Assembly: GCF_030272615.1 (NCBI RefSeq)
Contig: NC_081412.1
Coordinates: forward strand, 545,364,202 to 545,428,201
DNA: 64,000 nucleotides
Origin: Cryptomeria japonica
Lineage: Eukaryota; Streptophyta; Pinopsida; Cupressales; Cupressaceae
Direction: 5' to 3'
Both the position numbers and the translations under genes were made by a program. Numbering within the stretch: position 1 is the stretch's first letter; each line of letters opens with the position of its first letter. The notes under the pieces were generated by a model. The model saw nothing but the letters and a program-made list of their open reading frames with translations, was not told where the DNA came from and made no database searches. This document shows positions 23,824 through 35,609 of this stretch, in pieces.

Positions 23824-23835
23824 GATTTGATACCA
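23824..23835 (-). other. Element T primer binding site
   Basis: The minus strand reads TGGTATCAAATC immediately inside the 5' LTR, a match to the TGGTATCAGAGC PBS with changes at its 3' end. Confidence 0.65.
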
Positions 23836-24247
23836 TGTGAGATTTTACCAAGATCAAGAGCTCAATAAAAAGTAAAATATAGAGAGACAAAATATAGGAC
23901 AAGAATAAACTGTATTCTCATCAATAGATCAAAAGTTGTTTCATACAATGTAGATGAGCCTGCTTCTATAGGCAAGTCTATATGGATATGTGAGCATACA
24001 AACATGACATGTGGCTCAATAAGAAACAAGGGTAGGTAGGAAATAGGTGTGGTAGGTAGGAGAAACAATATAATATTCCACAAGAGGTGGATCACCCACT
24101 GAATGTGGAAATTCTCCTACACACATTATCCCAATGTGACACAAACACCCAAGTTTCTCATACCCAAACTACTATTAAATGAATTATCCTAAGTAAACTT
24201 AAGTAAGGTGTAATAATATCCAACATGAATAATTAATTTTACCAACA
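23836..24247 (-). repeat. Element T 5' LTR
   Basis: Partner of 19150-19607. At the TATA position it reads CTTCTATAGGC instead of CTTATATAAGC, so the promoter-bearing LTR has lost its TATA box. Confidence 0.85.
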
Positions 24248-24481
24248 TATATCTTGTTGGAAAATAATCCAAATGCAATGCGGTTTGGAAATAAGAAAGA
24301 TGATCAAGTCTTCAAGTAGAATCCAACTCCACAGGATCTAGTGACCCAAAACCGGTACACAAAGAAAGAAATGTTGAAACTACAAACAAACAAAAAAAAA
24401 TGTTTTTGGTTGATGCAATATTTCCATGAACTAGGGACACTCTTGCATTAGACATCCAAGGTTATTGAAAAAGTGAGTCTC
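24248..24481 (-). other. Element G 3' untranslated region / start of 3' LTR
   Basis: Lies between the chromodomain stop and the T insertion. The exact LTR start and polypurine tract could not be identified. Confidence 0.4.
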
Positions 24482-27395
24482 TCACTTTGCTGGAGTCAAA
24501 GGAAAATCAAGGCGGTCTACCTCTGCTTGAGAAATCCAAGATGAATCTTCAAATGGTCTATCCTTCCACTTCACAAGATACTCCTTAAATTGACTACTAG
24601 GGGTACTATGCCTAATCCTACTATCCAAAATGTCTTCAATCTGATCTAGTTCCTTTTGGGGCAACTGTTTCTCCGTCTGCAATACTGTCTTCACTGATTT
24701 TTGGTTCATGATACTCATGAAGATTTGCAATTTTAAACACGGATGAAATAATCAGACTATCTAGTAACTCCACTTCATATGAATTTCTAGAACTGAATTT
24801 CCTCAAAATCTTGCAAGGTCCAAACTTTCTCATCTACAACTTGTTATAAGTTCCAATTGGAAATCTCTTTTTTTCTCAAATATACCATCACTTCATCACC
24901 AACTTCAAATTACTTCTGTCTCCTCTTCTCATCTTCCTTCTCCTTATACTTTTTGTTCATGTCCTCCAAATTTTACTTAACCTAAATATTCAAGTCCTTC
25001 ATGTGATCAAAAAAGTCTTCTGCTTCTGAACTTCTCCGATCTTCACTGCTAATATTTCTTAATCCTGATATACCTCTAGGATGTACTTTGATAACAATCT
25101 CAAAAGGTATTCTCTCGGTACTCCTGCTTATTGAATTATTGTAGGCAAACTCTACTTGTGCAAGAATCAAACCTCAACTTCAGGTTTTATCTGCAACTAA
25201 ACTTCTCAACAAATTTACCAAGCTTTGATTAACTACTTTTGTCTATCTATTAGTCTATGGGTGAAAAGTAGAACTGAGCTTCCAATATGTCTTCATCTTC
25301 TTCCAAAGTGTTCTAAAAAAATAGCCAACAAACTTAGTGTCTATGTCTGAAACTATGCTCTTAGGTAATCCATGCAATCTTACCACTTCCTTGAAAAATA
25401 GGTCTGCTACATGTAATGCATATGATCTCTTCTTACAAGGTATGAAATATGCCATCTTTGAGAATCTATCCACTACCACAAATACAGAATCATTCCCTCT
25501 TGGTGTTTTATGTAATCCAAGTATGAAATCTATGCTTATATCCTCCCCAGGTCTTACCGATACTATCAAAGGTTTATACAATCCCACATTCTGACTACTA
25601 CCCTTTGCTACTTGACAAACCCTACAGCTTTGCACATATTTCTTAACATCCTTATGATTATGGGGCCAAAAGTACTGCTCACTCACCAATGCTACTATTT
25701 TGTCAATACCAAAATGTCCAGCTAATCCACTACTATGTTTCTTCTTTACCAGATTCTCCCTCATAGAACTCTTAGGCATGCACAACTAAACTCCTCTAAA
25801 TAACATACCATCCTGAATGAAGTAATCCAACCATTTTCTTCTACCTACCACAACCGGTTCTCTACATGCTCTCCAAGGTTCTACAAAATCTGTGTCATCA
25901 TCATACAAGGTCTTCAATTCCTCAAATCCTAATACTGTCACCCTCATCTTTGTCGGCAAATTCCTTCTACTCAATGCATTAGCAACTTTGTTAGATTTCC
26001 CACTTCTATGCTTCAACACAAAGGTGTAACTCTACAAAAATTCTACCCATCTCATATGTCTTTGATTAAACTTACTATGACTATTTAAATACTGCAAATC
26101 TTAAGGATTTGTATACAACACAAACTCCTTAGGCAACAAGTAATGTCTCCACTTCTTCAAAGATTGAACTATGACATAAACTATTGATCATATACCAAAT
26201 ATCTCCTCCATGAATCATTGAATTTCTCACTGAAATAGGCTAATTCTCTCCCTTCCTGACTCAAGACTGCTCCTATTGCTATTCCACTTGCATCACAATC
26301 CAATTGAAATACTTTATTAAAATTAGGTAAACACAACGCAGGCTGCTCAGTCACCTTCTTCTTCAATAACTTGAAACTTTTTTTTTCTCCAGTGGTCCAC
26401 TTGAATTCCTTCTTATCTCCTCTCATGGCCTTAGTCATAGGGTTACAAACTGAATTAAAATTTTTGATGAACTTCCAATAAAAACTAGCCAAACTGTGAA
26501 ATTATCTTACCTCTCCAATGCTTTCTAGTGTAGGCCACTCAAAAAATTCTTTCACTTTCTCAAGGTCCATCTTCAAACCATCTTCAACTATCACAAATCT
26601 CAAATAGACTAACTCATCCTTCATGAAAGTACACTTCTTGATATTTATGAGCAACTTTTCATCTCTAAACCTCTGCAAAACTTGTCTTAAATGCAACAAA
26701 TGCTCCTCTTTTGTCTTACTAAAAATAAGAACATCATCCAAATACACAATAACAAACTTACCCAAGAATTTATTCAATACTTCATTCATTAGCCTCATGA
26801 AAGTGCCCAGTGCATTAGTTAACCCAAAAGGCATCACCAACCATTCATACAATCCTTCATTTGTCTTGAATGTTGTCTTCCACTCATCTCCTTATCTAAT
26901 CCTGATATGATGATATCCACTCTTCAAATCTACCTTTCTAAAGTATTTTTCTCCACTCAAACATTCTATTATGTCATCCATCCTAGGAGAAGGAAACCGG
27001 TATTTCATGGTGATCTTGTTTATTTCTCATGAATCGATACACATTCTCCATTCTCCATTATTCTTAGGTGCTAATATTATTGGCACTGCACAAGGACTTA
27101 AACTTTCTCTGATCAAATCTTTCTTCAATAGCTCCTACACTTGTCTATTTAGTTATTCATTCTCTGTCGGTGTCATCTGGTGTGCAACTTTGTTAGGAAA
27201 ACTAGCTCCGGCAACCAAGTCCATGCAATGAATAATACTTCTCACAGGTGGCAATCCATCATGCACATTATCTAAAATGATGTCTTCATATTCTATCAAC
27301 AAATCTCTTATCTCTTCCGATTGTTCCTCCTTCGGTTCTAGTTTCTCAGTCTTCCTAAGAATTAAGGAAAAACACACATTCTCGTGTCTCAATGC
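24482..27395 (-). pseudogene. pol: Element G: chromovirus (Ty3/gypsy) RT, RNase H, integrase, chromodomain
   Basis: The minus strand reads a pre-RT linker (EEIRDLLIEYEDII, near 27290), then RT with [12 protein letters not shown] and [11 protein letters not shown] (26502-26852), and RNase H (FKLLKKKVTEQPALCLPNF, FQLDCDASGIAIGAVLSQ, 26181-26492). The integrase zinc finger (GHFGIDKI...CRVCQVAKG, 25600-25730) and core (ISIDFILGL; VSDIDTKF, 25340-25560) follow. The chromodomain is KEYLVKWKDRPFEDSSWI (24500-24600), ending in a stop near 24482. The integrase catalytic Glu, in the block usually read as QTEVVN, is Lys (TKVVNQSL, near 25230). Multiple stops. The chromodomain marks the lineage. The upstream gag and protease continue at 60252, beyond element E. 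Confidence 0.88.
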
Positions 27396-28814
27396 TCATA
27401 ATATGATGAAACAATAATGATTTGGTCAACTACTAAGAGGTGGGAAGGGGGGGGTGAATCATTAGCTATAAAATATACTAATCTTCACCAAACCTAAAAA
27501 ACAACTTGTAAAACTTAACCTAACTTAATCGGTTTAGTCACTGTAACTAAAACTGCAACTACACTATCAAACTTTATTGGTTGATCAGAATAGTAATAGA
27601 TTTGAAACTCAAATACCTTTTAACCAAAAAATCAAACCACTTTACTAACATCAGTAATACCTCATTTCAGATCACTTCCGATCTTCTAAACATGTCTTAG
27701 TGGATTTACCAGTTATACATATTAACCATATCAAAAACATACACAAAAATCATTCACCACTTGACACAATAATTTTCACGTGGGAACCCAAATGGGAAAA
27801 ACCACAATGGGGATGAATACCCACAAGTATCCTGAACTCTTCTGAAGTTTTCCCTGTTAGGAGCCACGCCTTGTTAGAAGCTTTACAAAAATGTCCTGTT
27901 AAGAACATATCCAGTTAGGGACCACCTAGTTAAGGGATTGACTACAATACCCTGTTAAAGAAAATACCCTGTAAAAGGTAACCTCGGTGGAGGATTTGAA
28001 ACCCAAGCTAATGGATTACCTGGTTAGAGTATTTGAACAAGAAACCTGTTAAATATTACCTAGTTAGGGGATTTAACTGTTGTGATGGTTAGAGAACAAA
28101 AGGGTCTTGTTGATCTGATAATAGCACTGCTCTGCTTAATCAAATCCTTTTATGCTCCTATCTACCTTCACAACATTCTATAGATACTTCTTCTAGTTCG
28201 ACAACAACAACTCACACTAAGCCAAATTTGCCAACACAATTTACAAACAACTTCATTGACCTTAAATACAAATACAATAGGTCGATAACACAACACAAAA
28301 CCTAAGATCTCATAGAGATTACAAACATATCGGTTCAAACATGACCATTAGATTACATAGCAATCAGCTACACATTTTTCAAGACAACTTTGACCACTCC
28401 TGGATCACTCCTTGATCACCACACATTGGATCCTGTAACTCACCACATGTTATTAATTTCATGCTATGCATTTGCTCATTCCCAAGATAAAACAATTATC
28501 TCTATCTGCCAAAACCATGTCAAAACTCATCACATGCATCATTCATACATGGCATCTTCATCTCCGCTCATCATTTGATCATAGATCAACACTACCGATT
28601 CTCCAAGCTCCATTAGTTAGGGTTCAACTTATAAACATATTAGGGTTACTGGTTGATCTCTCTTCTTTAATAGTAATACCGGTTTCCGACAATGCTTCAC
28701 TGTCAGTTGCTTTACTGCATCACTACCAATTGTATTACATCTTCATTACCAATTGCTATTCACATTAATGGCAACACTATACTTCATAAATGCAATCTTC
28801 ATGCAATGCCAACA
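27396..28814 (-). repeat. Solo LTR of the E family inside element G
   Basis: A complete E-family LTR (1,419 bp against 1,420 bp for 58832-60251) with gypsy G sequence on both sides: G linker on the left, G protease sequence on the right. Flanks AATGC (27391-27395) and AATCC (28815-28819) agree at four of five bases. In element orientation it starts TGTTGGCATTGCATG and ends CATCATATTATGA. Divergence from the 58832 LTR is roughly 10% by eye. Confidence 0.8.
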
Positions 28815-29240
28815 AATCCATCTAGGAACTTCCTTCCATCCACCAAACAAATTCTAGCATTTGTGCAGACTTCATTCTTCAAAGGTTCCTCCAAGGGCAA
28901 CAAGGTTTGGTTCATCCATTGGCCATAATAGTGTATGTATTCTTCCTCCCATCATGTATCGCCTATCTATCAAACTACCAAGGTCTACCCAACAAAATAT
29001 GACAAATATCCATAGGCATAATATCACACAAGACTTCATCATGATGATTCCCAATTTTCAATTTCACCAAACATTTCTCACTTACTAACAATTTATGGTC
29101 ATCTTGAATTCATGCTATCTAATAAGGCTTAGGGTGTTTCAATCTTTCCTAACTCAACTTATTCACCATGTCTTCTGAAATAAGATTATCTGAACTACCA
29201 CTATCAATAACAACTTTACAACACTTAATGGATACCTTAC
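28815..29240 (-). repeat. Duplicated fragment of element G protease region
   Basis: Closely matches 60252-60672, the G sequence directly flanking the E 5' LTR (starting AATCCATCTAGGAACTTCC against AATCCATTCGGGAACTTCC). It ends at about 29240, where E-family LTR sequence begins. Confidence 0.8.
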
Positions 29241-29472
29241 ATCTCCTCTCATCATTCAATCATAGATCAACACTACCGATTCTCCAAGCTCCATTGGTTA
29301 GGGTTCAACTTATCAATGGGTTAGGGTTACCGGTTGATCTTTCTGCTTCAATAGTAATACCGCTTTCCAACACTGCATCACTACCAGTTGTATTACATCT
29401 TCATTACCGGTTTCTATTGACATGAATGATAATACTATACTTCATCAATGAAAACTTCATGCAATGCCAACA
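29241..29472 (-). repeat. Element E 3' LTR, first 232 bp only
   Basis: In element orientation it starts TGTTGGCATTGCATG next to the polypurine tract (AAAGGGAGATAT, 29473-29484) and matches the start of the 58832 LTR, then breaks into gypsy sequence at about 29240. Confidence 0.8.
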
Positions 29473-29757
29473 ATATCTCCCTTTGGCATTGATGGTAATA
29501 CAAATATTAATACCACTTGATTGTGATAACTATATTCATGTCTTCAGCTAGTAAATGGCTATCAATCAAATATAGTTCTTCTCCCCTATATAGTTCTTCT
29601 CCCCCTTTAACAACAACGCCAAAGTGAAAGTAAAACATATATTTTCATACTTCACCGATTTGCAACTAGTTGGTCCCCCTATGGAGTAGCTCCACTCTAC
29701 AACAATCCTTCTTCAATATTTTCAATAGACTCTAAGACTGATGTCTTCCATATTTGC
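29473..29757 (-). other. Element E 3' untranslated region
   Basis: Runs from the stop at 29758 to the PPT. It contains TTGGCATTGATGGTAA at 29483-29498, one of the palindrome-like motifs beside the PPT. No gene. Confidence 0.6.
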
Positions 29758-30824
29758 TTAATTAACATCATGTAGGGGTACAACCCTTAGCGTACCTCTA
29801 AGATACTCAAATGTAGCCTTAGGTAGAGGTTTAGTAAAGATATTTGCTAGATGTTGTTTTGAAGAAACATGCTTCAGTGACACATCTATACTCTACACTT
29901 TCTCTTTAAGAAAATGATAATTCGGCTCAATATGCTTAGTTCTAGCATGCAACACCGAGTTCTTTGAAATTTTTATAGCACTAGTGTTATCACAAAAAAT
30001 ATTTACTAGTTCTGAAATTTTTAACTTGAAACCTTCCAAAATGTGTTTCATCCAAATTGTTTGTGTACAATTCATGTACGATGTAACATATTCATCTTTT
30101 GCAATTGATTGGGAGATACAACTCTGTTTCCTGCTGCTCCAAGACACGAGTCTACCTCCAAGAAAAAATGCTCCTTCGGTTGTACTCTTCCTGTCATCAA
30201 CATTGTCTTCCTAGTCTGCATCTGTATAGACTTTCAAATCAAAGGCTCCTGCATATGGATACCATAATCCACAGTCAATTGTACCTTTCAAATATCTGAA
30301 AATTCTTTTAGTTGCTACCATGTGTGTCTCCTTCGGACTTTTCTAAAATCTAGCAACTAATCCAACTACATGAGAAATATCCAGTCTATTGTGAAAAACA
30401 TAATGTAGTTTCCCTATCATAGACCTATACTCTTTTTCATCAACTAATGCAAAATTATCTTAGACAATTTACAGCCTGTAACCATTGGTGTTCCAACTGG
30501 TTTACAATCTCCCATTCCAAAAGTCTTCAACACCTCTTTCACATACTTGGACTGTGTGATAAAAATTCCTTCCTTCATCTGTTGAATTTGTAAACCTATA
30601 AAGAATTTTATCTCACCTACTAGAGACATCTCAAATTCACTTTTCATCTCATTAGCAAAGTCATCACACATGTCATCATTACCTCAAAAAATGATATCAT
30701 CTATAAATACCTCACTAACCATTATCTTATCTCCTTTTGTCTTGAGATATATATTACTATCTTCACTAGTTCTATGAAAACCAATCTTCACTAAGTAAGA
30801 ATGTAATCTTTCATACCATTCCCT
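29758..30824 (-). pseudogene. pol: Element E RT C-terminus and RNase H
   Basis: Beginning at the P insertion site the reading is WYERLHSYLVKIGF, SNIYLKTKGDKIMVSEVFIDDIIF (RT catalytic block FIDD, near 30690). It continues as MKSEFEMSLVGEIKFFIGLQ and SKYVKEVLKTFGMGDCKPVGTP. RNase H is WSSRKQSCISQSIAKDEYV...CDNTSAIKISKNSVLHARTKHIE (29893-30147). The stop is at 29758 after PLHDVN. Several stops and a frameshift near 30460. Confidence 0.85.
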
Positions 30825-31690
30825 TGTTAGATACTTGATCAATCCCAAAAACATTGAGAGGGGGGGTGAATCAGTGTCTAACCAGTGGATGAAAGATTGA
30901 AACTTGTTTGCAAATTTATAGCCCAAATTAATATACTGGTAAACAAGCAATAATGCAATAAAAAGAAATAATAGTATAACCACCAATGCACACCATAACA
31001 CAAATAATTTTGGCAAGGAAACCCGGTAGTGGAAAAACCTTGGTGGGATTTGTGATGCACAATATTCACTCACTCGCCAATATGAATAAATATTACTTAT
31101 ACAATAGGGGCCTGCACATGCAGGAAGGCCAACAACCTAGAGCTCACTGCTCAATACAGAAAATGGAGTCACACTGACTACACAATTGGATGGTTAAATC
31201 CAATGATAATGTACTGCCCAAAATAGCATCTACAATGTTGGATTTAGTACCAGTTTAAGCTTTGTCAGATACCTCTACCATAAACCTTTCTTCGCTCTGC
31301 TCTGCTCTTATTCGCTCATAAAATAATTACATCATAATGCATATATAGTTATTCGCTATCATATACCGCTTGCATTCATTACCTAATTACATATCCTTAC
31401 TTAGCTTATATTCCTTTTCATACTTACAAAACAACCTACAAGATCTCACACATATATGAGTATTTACAATACATCATGTTGGCTATACAATATAATTACA
31501 ATACAAAACAATATAATTTCCATGTAAGATCTTCTGCTGGTGTAGATTGGATGCCAGTGAGAATAATTTGTAGTGCCTGCCGGTGTCAATAGATGATGTT
31601 AGATGCCAGTATAGCCTTTGAACCATGCTACCAGTTGGTTGCCATCAATGACAACATCAACTATTCTCATTTGAGTGTATAATGCCAACA
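30825..31690 (-). repeat. Element P 3' LTR
   Basis: Carries the LTR-start palindrome at 31639-31654 (TTGCCATCAATGACAA on plus) and the terminal G-run/C-run block near 30860. Confidence 0.85.
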
Positions 31691-31914
31691 ATATCCCCCT
31701 TAGGCATTGATGGCAACACTCATGAGAAAAATAAAAAAATGAAGTCCAAAAACTGATCCAAAAAAAAGAGTTCTCCCCCAGAGTAAATGATCTCTTCTGT
31801 ACATTTTTCTCCTATACTACTACTCCCCCTTTGACATCAATGACAAAGGATGTCAAAAAAAGAATCAAAGAATTCAAAATTCTACCTCATATCCTATAAC
31901 CGGTTATGTACAAT
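31691..31914 (-). other. Element P 3' untranslated region and PPT
   Basis: The PPT lies at 31691-31701, followed by TAGGCATTGATGGCAA (31701-31716), the PPT-side copy of the palindrome. No coding sequence. Confidence 0.6.
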
Positions 31915-34900
31915 CTAAAAGATATCTGCTAAAATTAGATTAAGACTTTGCATGAATTTAGTGTTGTCAGAAATAATGATTTCAGTATGTCTGATCATAT
32001 CAGTCAGATAATGCATTTGTTGCTCAGATGATCTTTCTCCTTGAATTGTTGCTTTAGATAGCTCAATCCACTGAGTTAAAACATGTTCCAATCTAGGACC
32101 AAGTTTATTTTTCAGTTGTCGTGCCTTCATTCTTATCCTTGCTTTTTCATTTTCTAATTTTTCAATCTTTTCTTCAAAAACTATCATTTCTTGATCCAAA
32201 ACTGAGGTAACAACCGAAAAACCTATCATGTTGTCTTCTGTATCATCAATCTCTTTTTGTGTTTTCCTTAGCTCCTCATCAATATCCTATGTTAGGTGGT
32301 GAGGCTTGCATGCTTCCTTATACAATTCTTTATATTCCAAAATAGTGGAATTAAGTGCCGATAATCAGGAATCAATATGTTTAATATAGTCCTTGATAGT
32401 CTTATCAAAGAATTCACTTTTCTCCTTATTCACTCTTTCCTTAACAGTCTCTTCATTTATTTTATCTACAGTTAGAATATTTGAAGCAATGAATTTGGAC
32501 AATGTGTCCAATTTACCTAAAGATCCATCAATATGATCTATTTTACATGTCAGTACAATAATTTTCAAAATAGGTAATGTATCATCAATGGCCTTAAATT
32601 CTAAGGCATTGCATTCTGTGATCCTCTTTATTAAATTTAAAAGTACATCTATCACATTAGTAGGTCTGTAATCCATGGTGGAAGTGCTAGGCAGAGTGTA
32701 ATGTTTTGCAGTTGGTTTCATCTCATCTCTAGATTTCTTAGCCACTTCTGCTATCTTGCTACAATCATTGACCTTTTCTTTATTCATTGTTTCTTCCTTA
32801 TGCTCACTCTGATTTTCAATCCTTTTTTCATCCTTACTTCCTGCCTTGTTGACTGCTTGTTCAACTATACTCTGTTCATGTCCCTTTTTAGTTACAGTTT
32901 GTGCTTCTACTTTTGCTTTTGTCGGTATTCCAGTGTTCTATTGAGAGTCAACAGTGTTGACCAGTGACTCAGAGATCTCAATATTTGTAGCTTCAGTTTT
33001 CTTTACCTCTACAATTTCTTTATCAATGACAATGTTAAAATCCTATGTGTCCACATTCATGGTAAAAATAATTTCAGATTCTAGATTAGTGTCATCTTGT
33101 GTCATTTCCTCTACCTTCTCTTTTGGTTGACTATCAAGTTGTGTCGGGGCCTCTGCAGTTATTGGAGGGGTGTCATGTGCCAGTGGAGGAAGGTTATCCT
33201 TGACCATTATATCAGGTACACTACCAATTTTTCCTTTACTCTTATCTTTCTGATATACCTTGGCAAAAGATTTATCTATTTTTTGTCTTTCCTTCGCTTC
33301 TTTCTTCTCTCTTTCCACAAAAAATATATCCCACTTATCTGTCGTTTCATCTGCAATTTCCTTGACTCTACCTTCCATAAGGCTAACTTGTCGGTGACCA
33401 CTCACAAAAACTATTCTATTTGCCTATGATTCTACCTTTAATTTCTTGTCTAACTCCATTACCGACATTCTCTTAGCTTCTAACCTTAAGTACAAGTCAT
33501 TAGGTAGATCATCTACAACCTCTAAAATACCTTTCTTTTATATGTCTAGGTACCAAATAATATTTTCTTCTATAGTGTCCTTATCCAAATCCTTGGAAGA
33601 ATGATAAAGTTTATCCACATTACTAAGGTTACCTTCTTGTGTGATTTCATTGATCAATTCTTCCAATGTAAGAGTATCTAGTGCCTTAGATTCTAGTTTC
33701 TTCTTTGGAGTTACTTTCTTCTTGGGCTCTCTTACAACCTGTTGTTTCTTCCTTTGAGTTCTTTTCTTCTTGGGAGATGGAGCATGTGTCGGTGAAGGTT
33801 TTCATTTCTTCCTATCCACTCTCTTGAATTCAGTTGCCCTGTCATTGTCAGAATCAGAAGTAGTAGCTACAGGTGAAATGTGAGCTATCGGTTCCTACTC
33901 TAATTGTCTTTTTACACTAGCAGCAATACCACTGATATTCATTAGACCTTCTGTCACCTCCTTAACCACTTTTGAAGCATCTTTTATTAGCTTCTCTTTC
34001 CTTTCTTTGTTTCTGCATGTCTACATCCTTCTCTATTATTTCATTATTACCAAAAATTTCTTCAGAAGGTTCTGATGGAGCATCTAAGAGTATTTTAGCA
34101 TAAGAGTTTAAGATGTGAGAATCCACCATGTATCCCATCTCTGTAATCCAAATAGTTCTGGGTCTAACTGCCTCCATCCAGATTCATCTCTTTTCACTAC
34201 AAAGCATATTTGTTTGTCATATTTATCTATGATTCTCTGTGGAATCCTTTCCCTCTGTTTCATTTTAATTTGAAAATTCTTGAAGCAATCTTTCACCAAT
34301 TCATCATTGTTAGCTCCCATACCGATAATTGCCTCCTTTATCTATTTTCCAACATAAATATCATAGGCAAAATCCTTATGACCAATACCGGGGATCTCTT
34401 TTGAAAATTAAAGTATTAAACACACTAACAGACTTCCAAATTTGAAGGTTCCTTTCTTATCACCTTTTATTTTATCCAAATTCTCTATCAATTCATCCTT
34501 TAACCATTCACAAATGTCAATCTTTGCATTGTTTATAATCATCTCATGTACACTATGAATACATGAACTTGACACATAATTCAATCTATTTGTATGACCA
34601 ACTTTATATCCAATGACCATGCTAGCAAATTTAACATTTTTATCCTTTATGTCATTGACCCTAAGTGACCAGTTGTCATATGTAGCTCCGTTTAAGCTCA
34701 CAACCTCTTTGTTAGGGATTTTCTTCTTCTTGTCAAGTCTACTGTCTGTGGAGGGTAAACCAATAACAACCCTTATAGAATCCTTGGTAATCTTAAATAT
34801 TGATTGCAACCACATAAATTCACCGTGAACCCTACTAAGGACATAGCGAACGGCTTCATCTGAGAATTTTCGCATATGGAGGATATCTATGAAACCTAAA

Positions 34901-35187
34901 TCCTCAACTACCTTATGTTTCGGTTTCACTACCCCATTCTTGTCAGTGATTACATTCATGTACATATTCATCAAATCTTCATATCCTAAACTTTCTATGT
35001 TGCAATGTATGTATGCTCTAGGGTCTTCAGCAAACGTGACTCCCTTCGGGATTCTAGAAAATGCACCTATAGAATCATCCAGTTTTTCTCTCTTAGGAAT
35101 GATCTTGAAAATGGGTCTAGTTCATTTTATGTTTTCCACAATGGTAGGGTTTGCTACGAATTCAGGAACAAATGATGAAGATGCCAT
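31915..35187 (-). pseudogene. Element P ORF2: about 1,090-codon protein of unknown function
   Basis: The ATG at 35187 begins MASSSFVPEFV. Nearly all of 35187-31915 reads in one frame, with about 11 stops and one stretch (about 33970-34140) shifted to another frame by compensating indels. The N-terminal 250 residues include HGEFMWLQSIFKITKDSI followed by RVVIGLPS (near 34800), then NWSLRVNDI and SSCIHSVHEMI. This pattern, with an I-x-x-x-GLP block, recalls plant transposon-associated domains, but I cannot name a family. The middle part is Lys-rich (KKKRTQRKKQ, near 33750; KKKVTPKKK), suggesting a nuclear-localisation-like basic region. The C-terminal third is charged and helical, probably coiled coil (FEEKIEKLENEKARIRMKA, near 32150). 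No signal peptide, membrane span or catalytic polymerase motif is seen. Confidence 0.6.
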
Positions 35188-35609
35188 TGCAAAAGATAAA
35201 TACCTTTTAACTAAGAAATCCTTGAATGCTCTAAAAAGACATTTACAGCTTCTCCTTTAGAATGCCTTTGCTCAATTTCACTCTCTTCGAATGTCTGGAT
35301 GCTTGGTGGATTGAAATGAGGTTATAATGCCTTTCTAACCAAAAATTAACTTTTAACTGCAATAAATACTTCATCGGTGAGGTGAAAACTCTACATATCT
35401 ACCAGTAAATAAGAAATACAACTTCTTACCATCAACCAAGGGCAAATGCATGATTTTCAATTTGTTTCCTTACCCCTAAAGATTATTCCTTAGTTGGATG
35501 AAGAATCTCCTACCGGTGTAGGATTACCCTGTTCTATCGATGTAGAGATAGATTCATCACTTCTTTTATCTCTCTTCCTAATCCATTGTTTAGAAATTTC
35601 TTGCTTGAT
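35188..35609 (-). other. Element P spacer between ORF1 and ORF2
   Basis: A 422-bp spacer without a supported reading frame. Element H has a comparable 489-bp spacer with similar short blocks (for example TTTAGGGGTAAGG and TTTAGGGGAAAC). Confidence 0.5.

Larger units (their letters stand above)
19150..24247 (-). mobile_element. Element T: non-autonomous copia-type LTR retrotransposon
   Basis: This minus-strand element is 5.1 kb long and bounded by LTRs of 458 bp (19150-19607) and 412 bp (23836-24247), both TGTTGG...CTCACA in element orientation, with near-matching flanks GATAT/TATAT. The PBS complement at 23824-23835 and the PPT (AAGGGGGG, about 19608-19615) are in place. Internal coding is gag, knuckle, protease and then an acidic region; there is no integrase, RT or RNase H. 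LTR divergence by eye is about 5-6% plus indels. T sits in the 3' end of element G. Confidence 0.85.

Noticed and set aside
34408-34974. Possible host gene exon
   Set aside because: It lies within paired LTRs with PBS and PPT, in the same frame as the rest of ORF2, so it belongs to element P.
31915-35187. Envelope-like third gene
   Set aside because: The protein starts internally spaced from ORF1 but shows no signal peptide, no transmembrane segment and no Cys-rich surface pattern.
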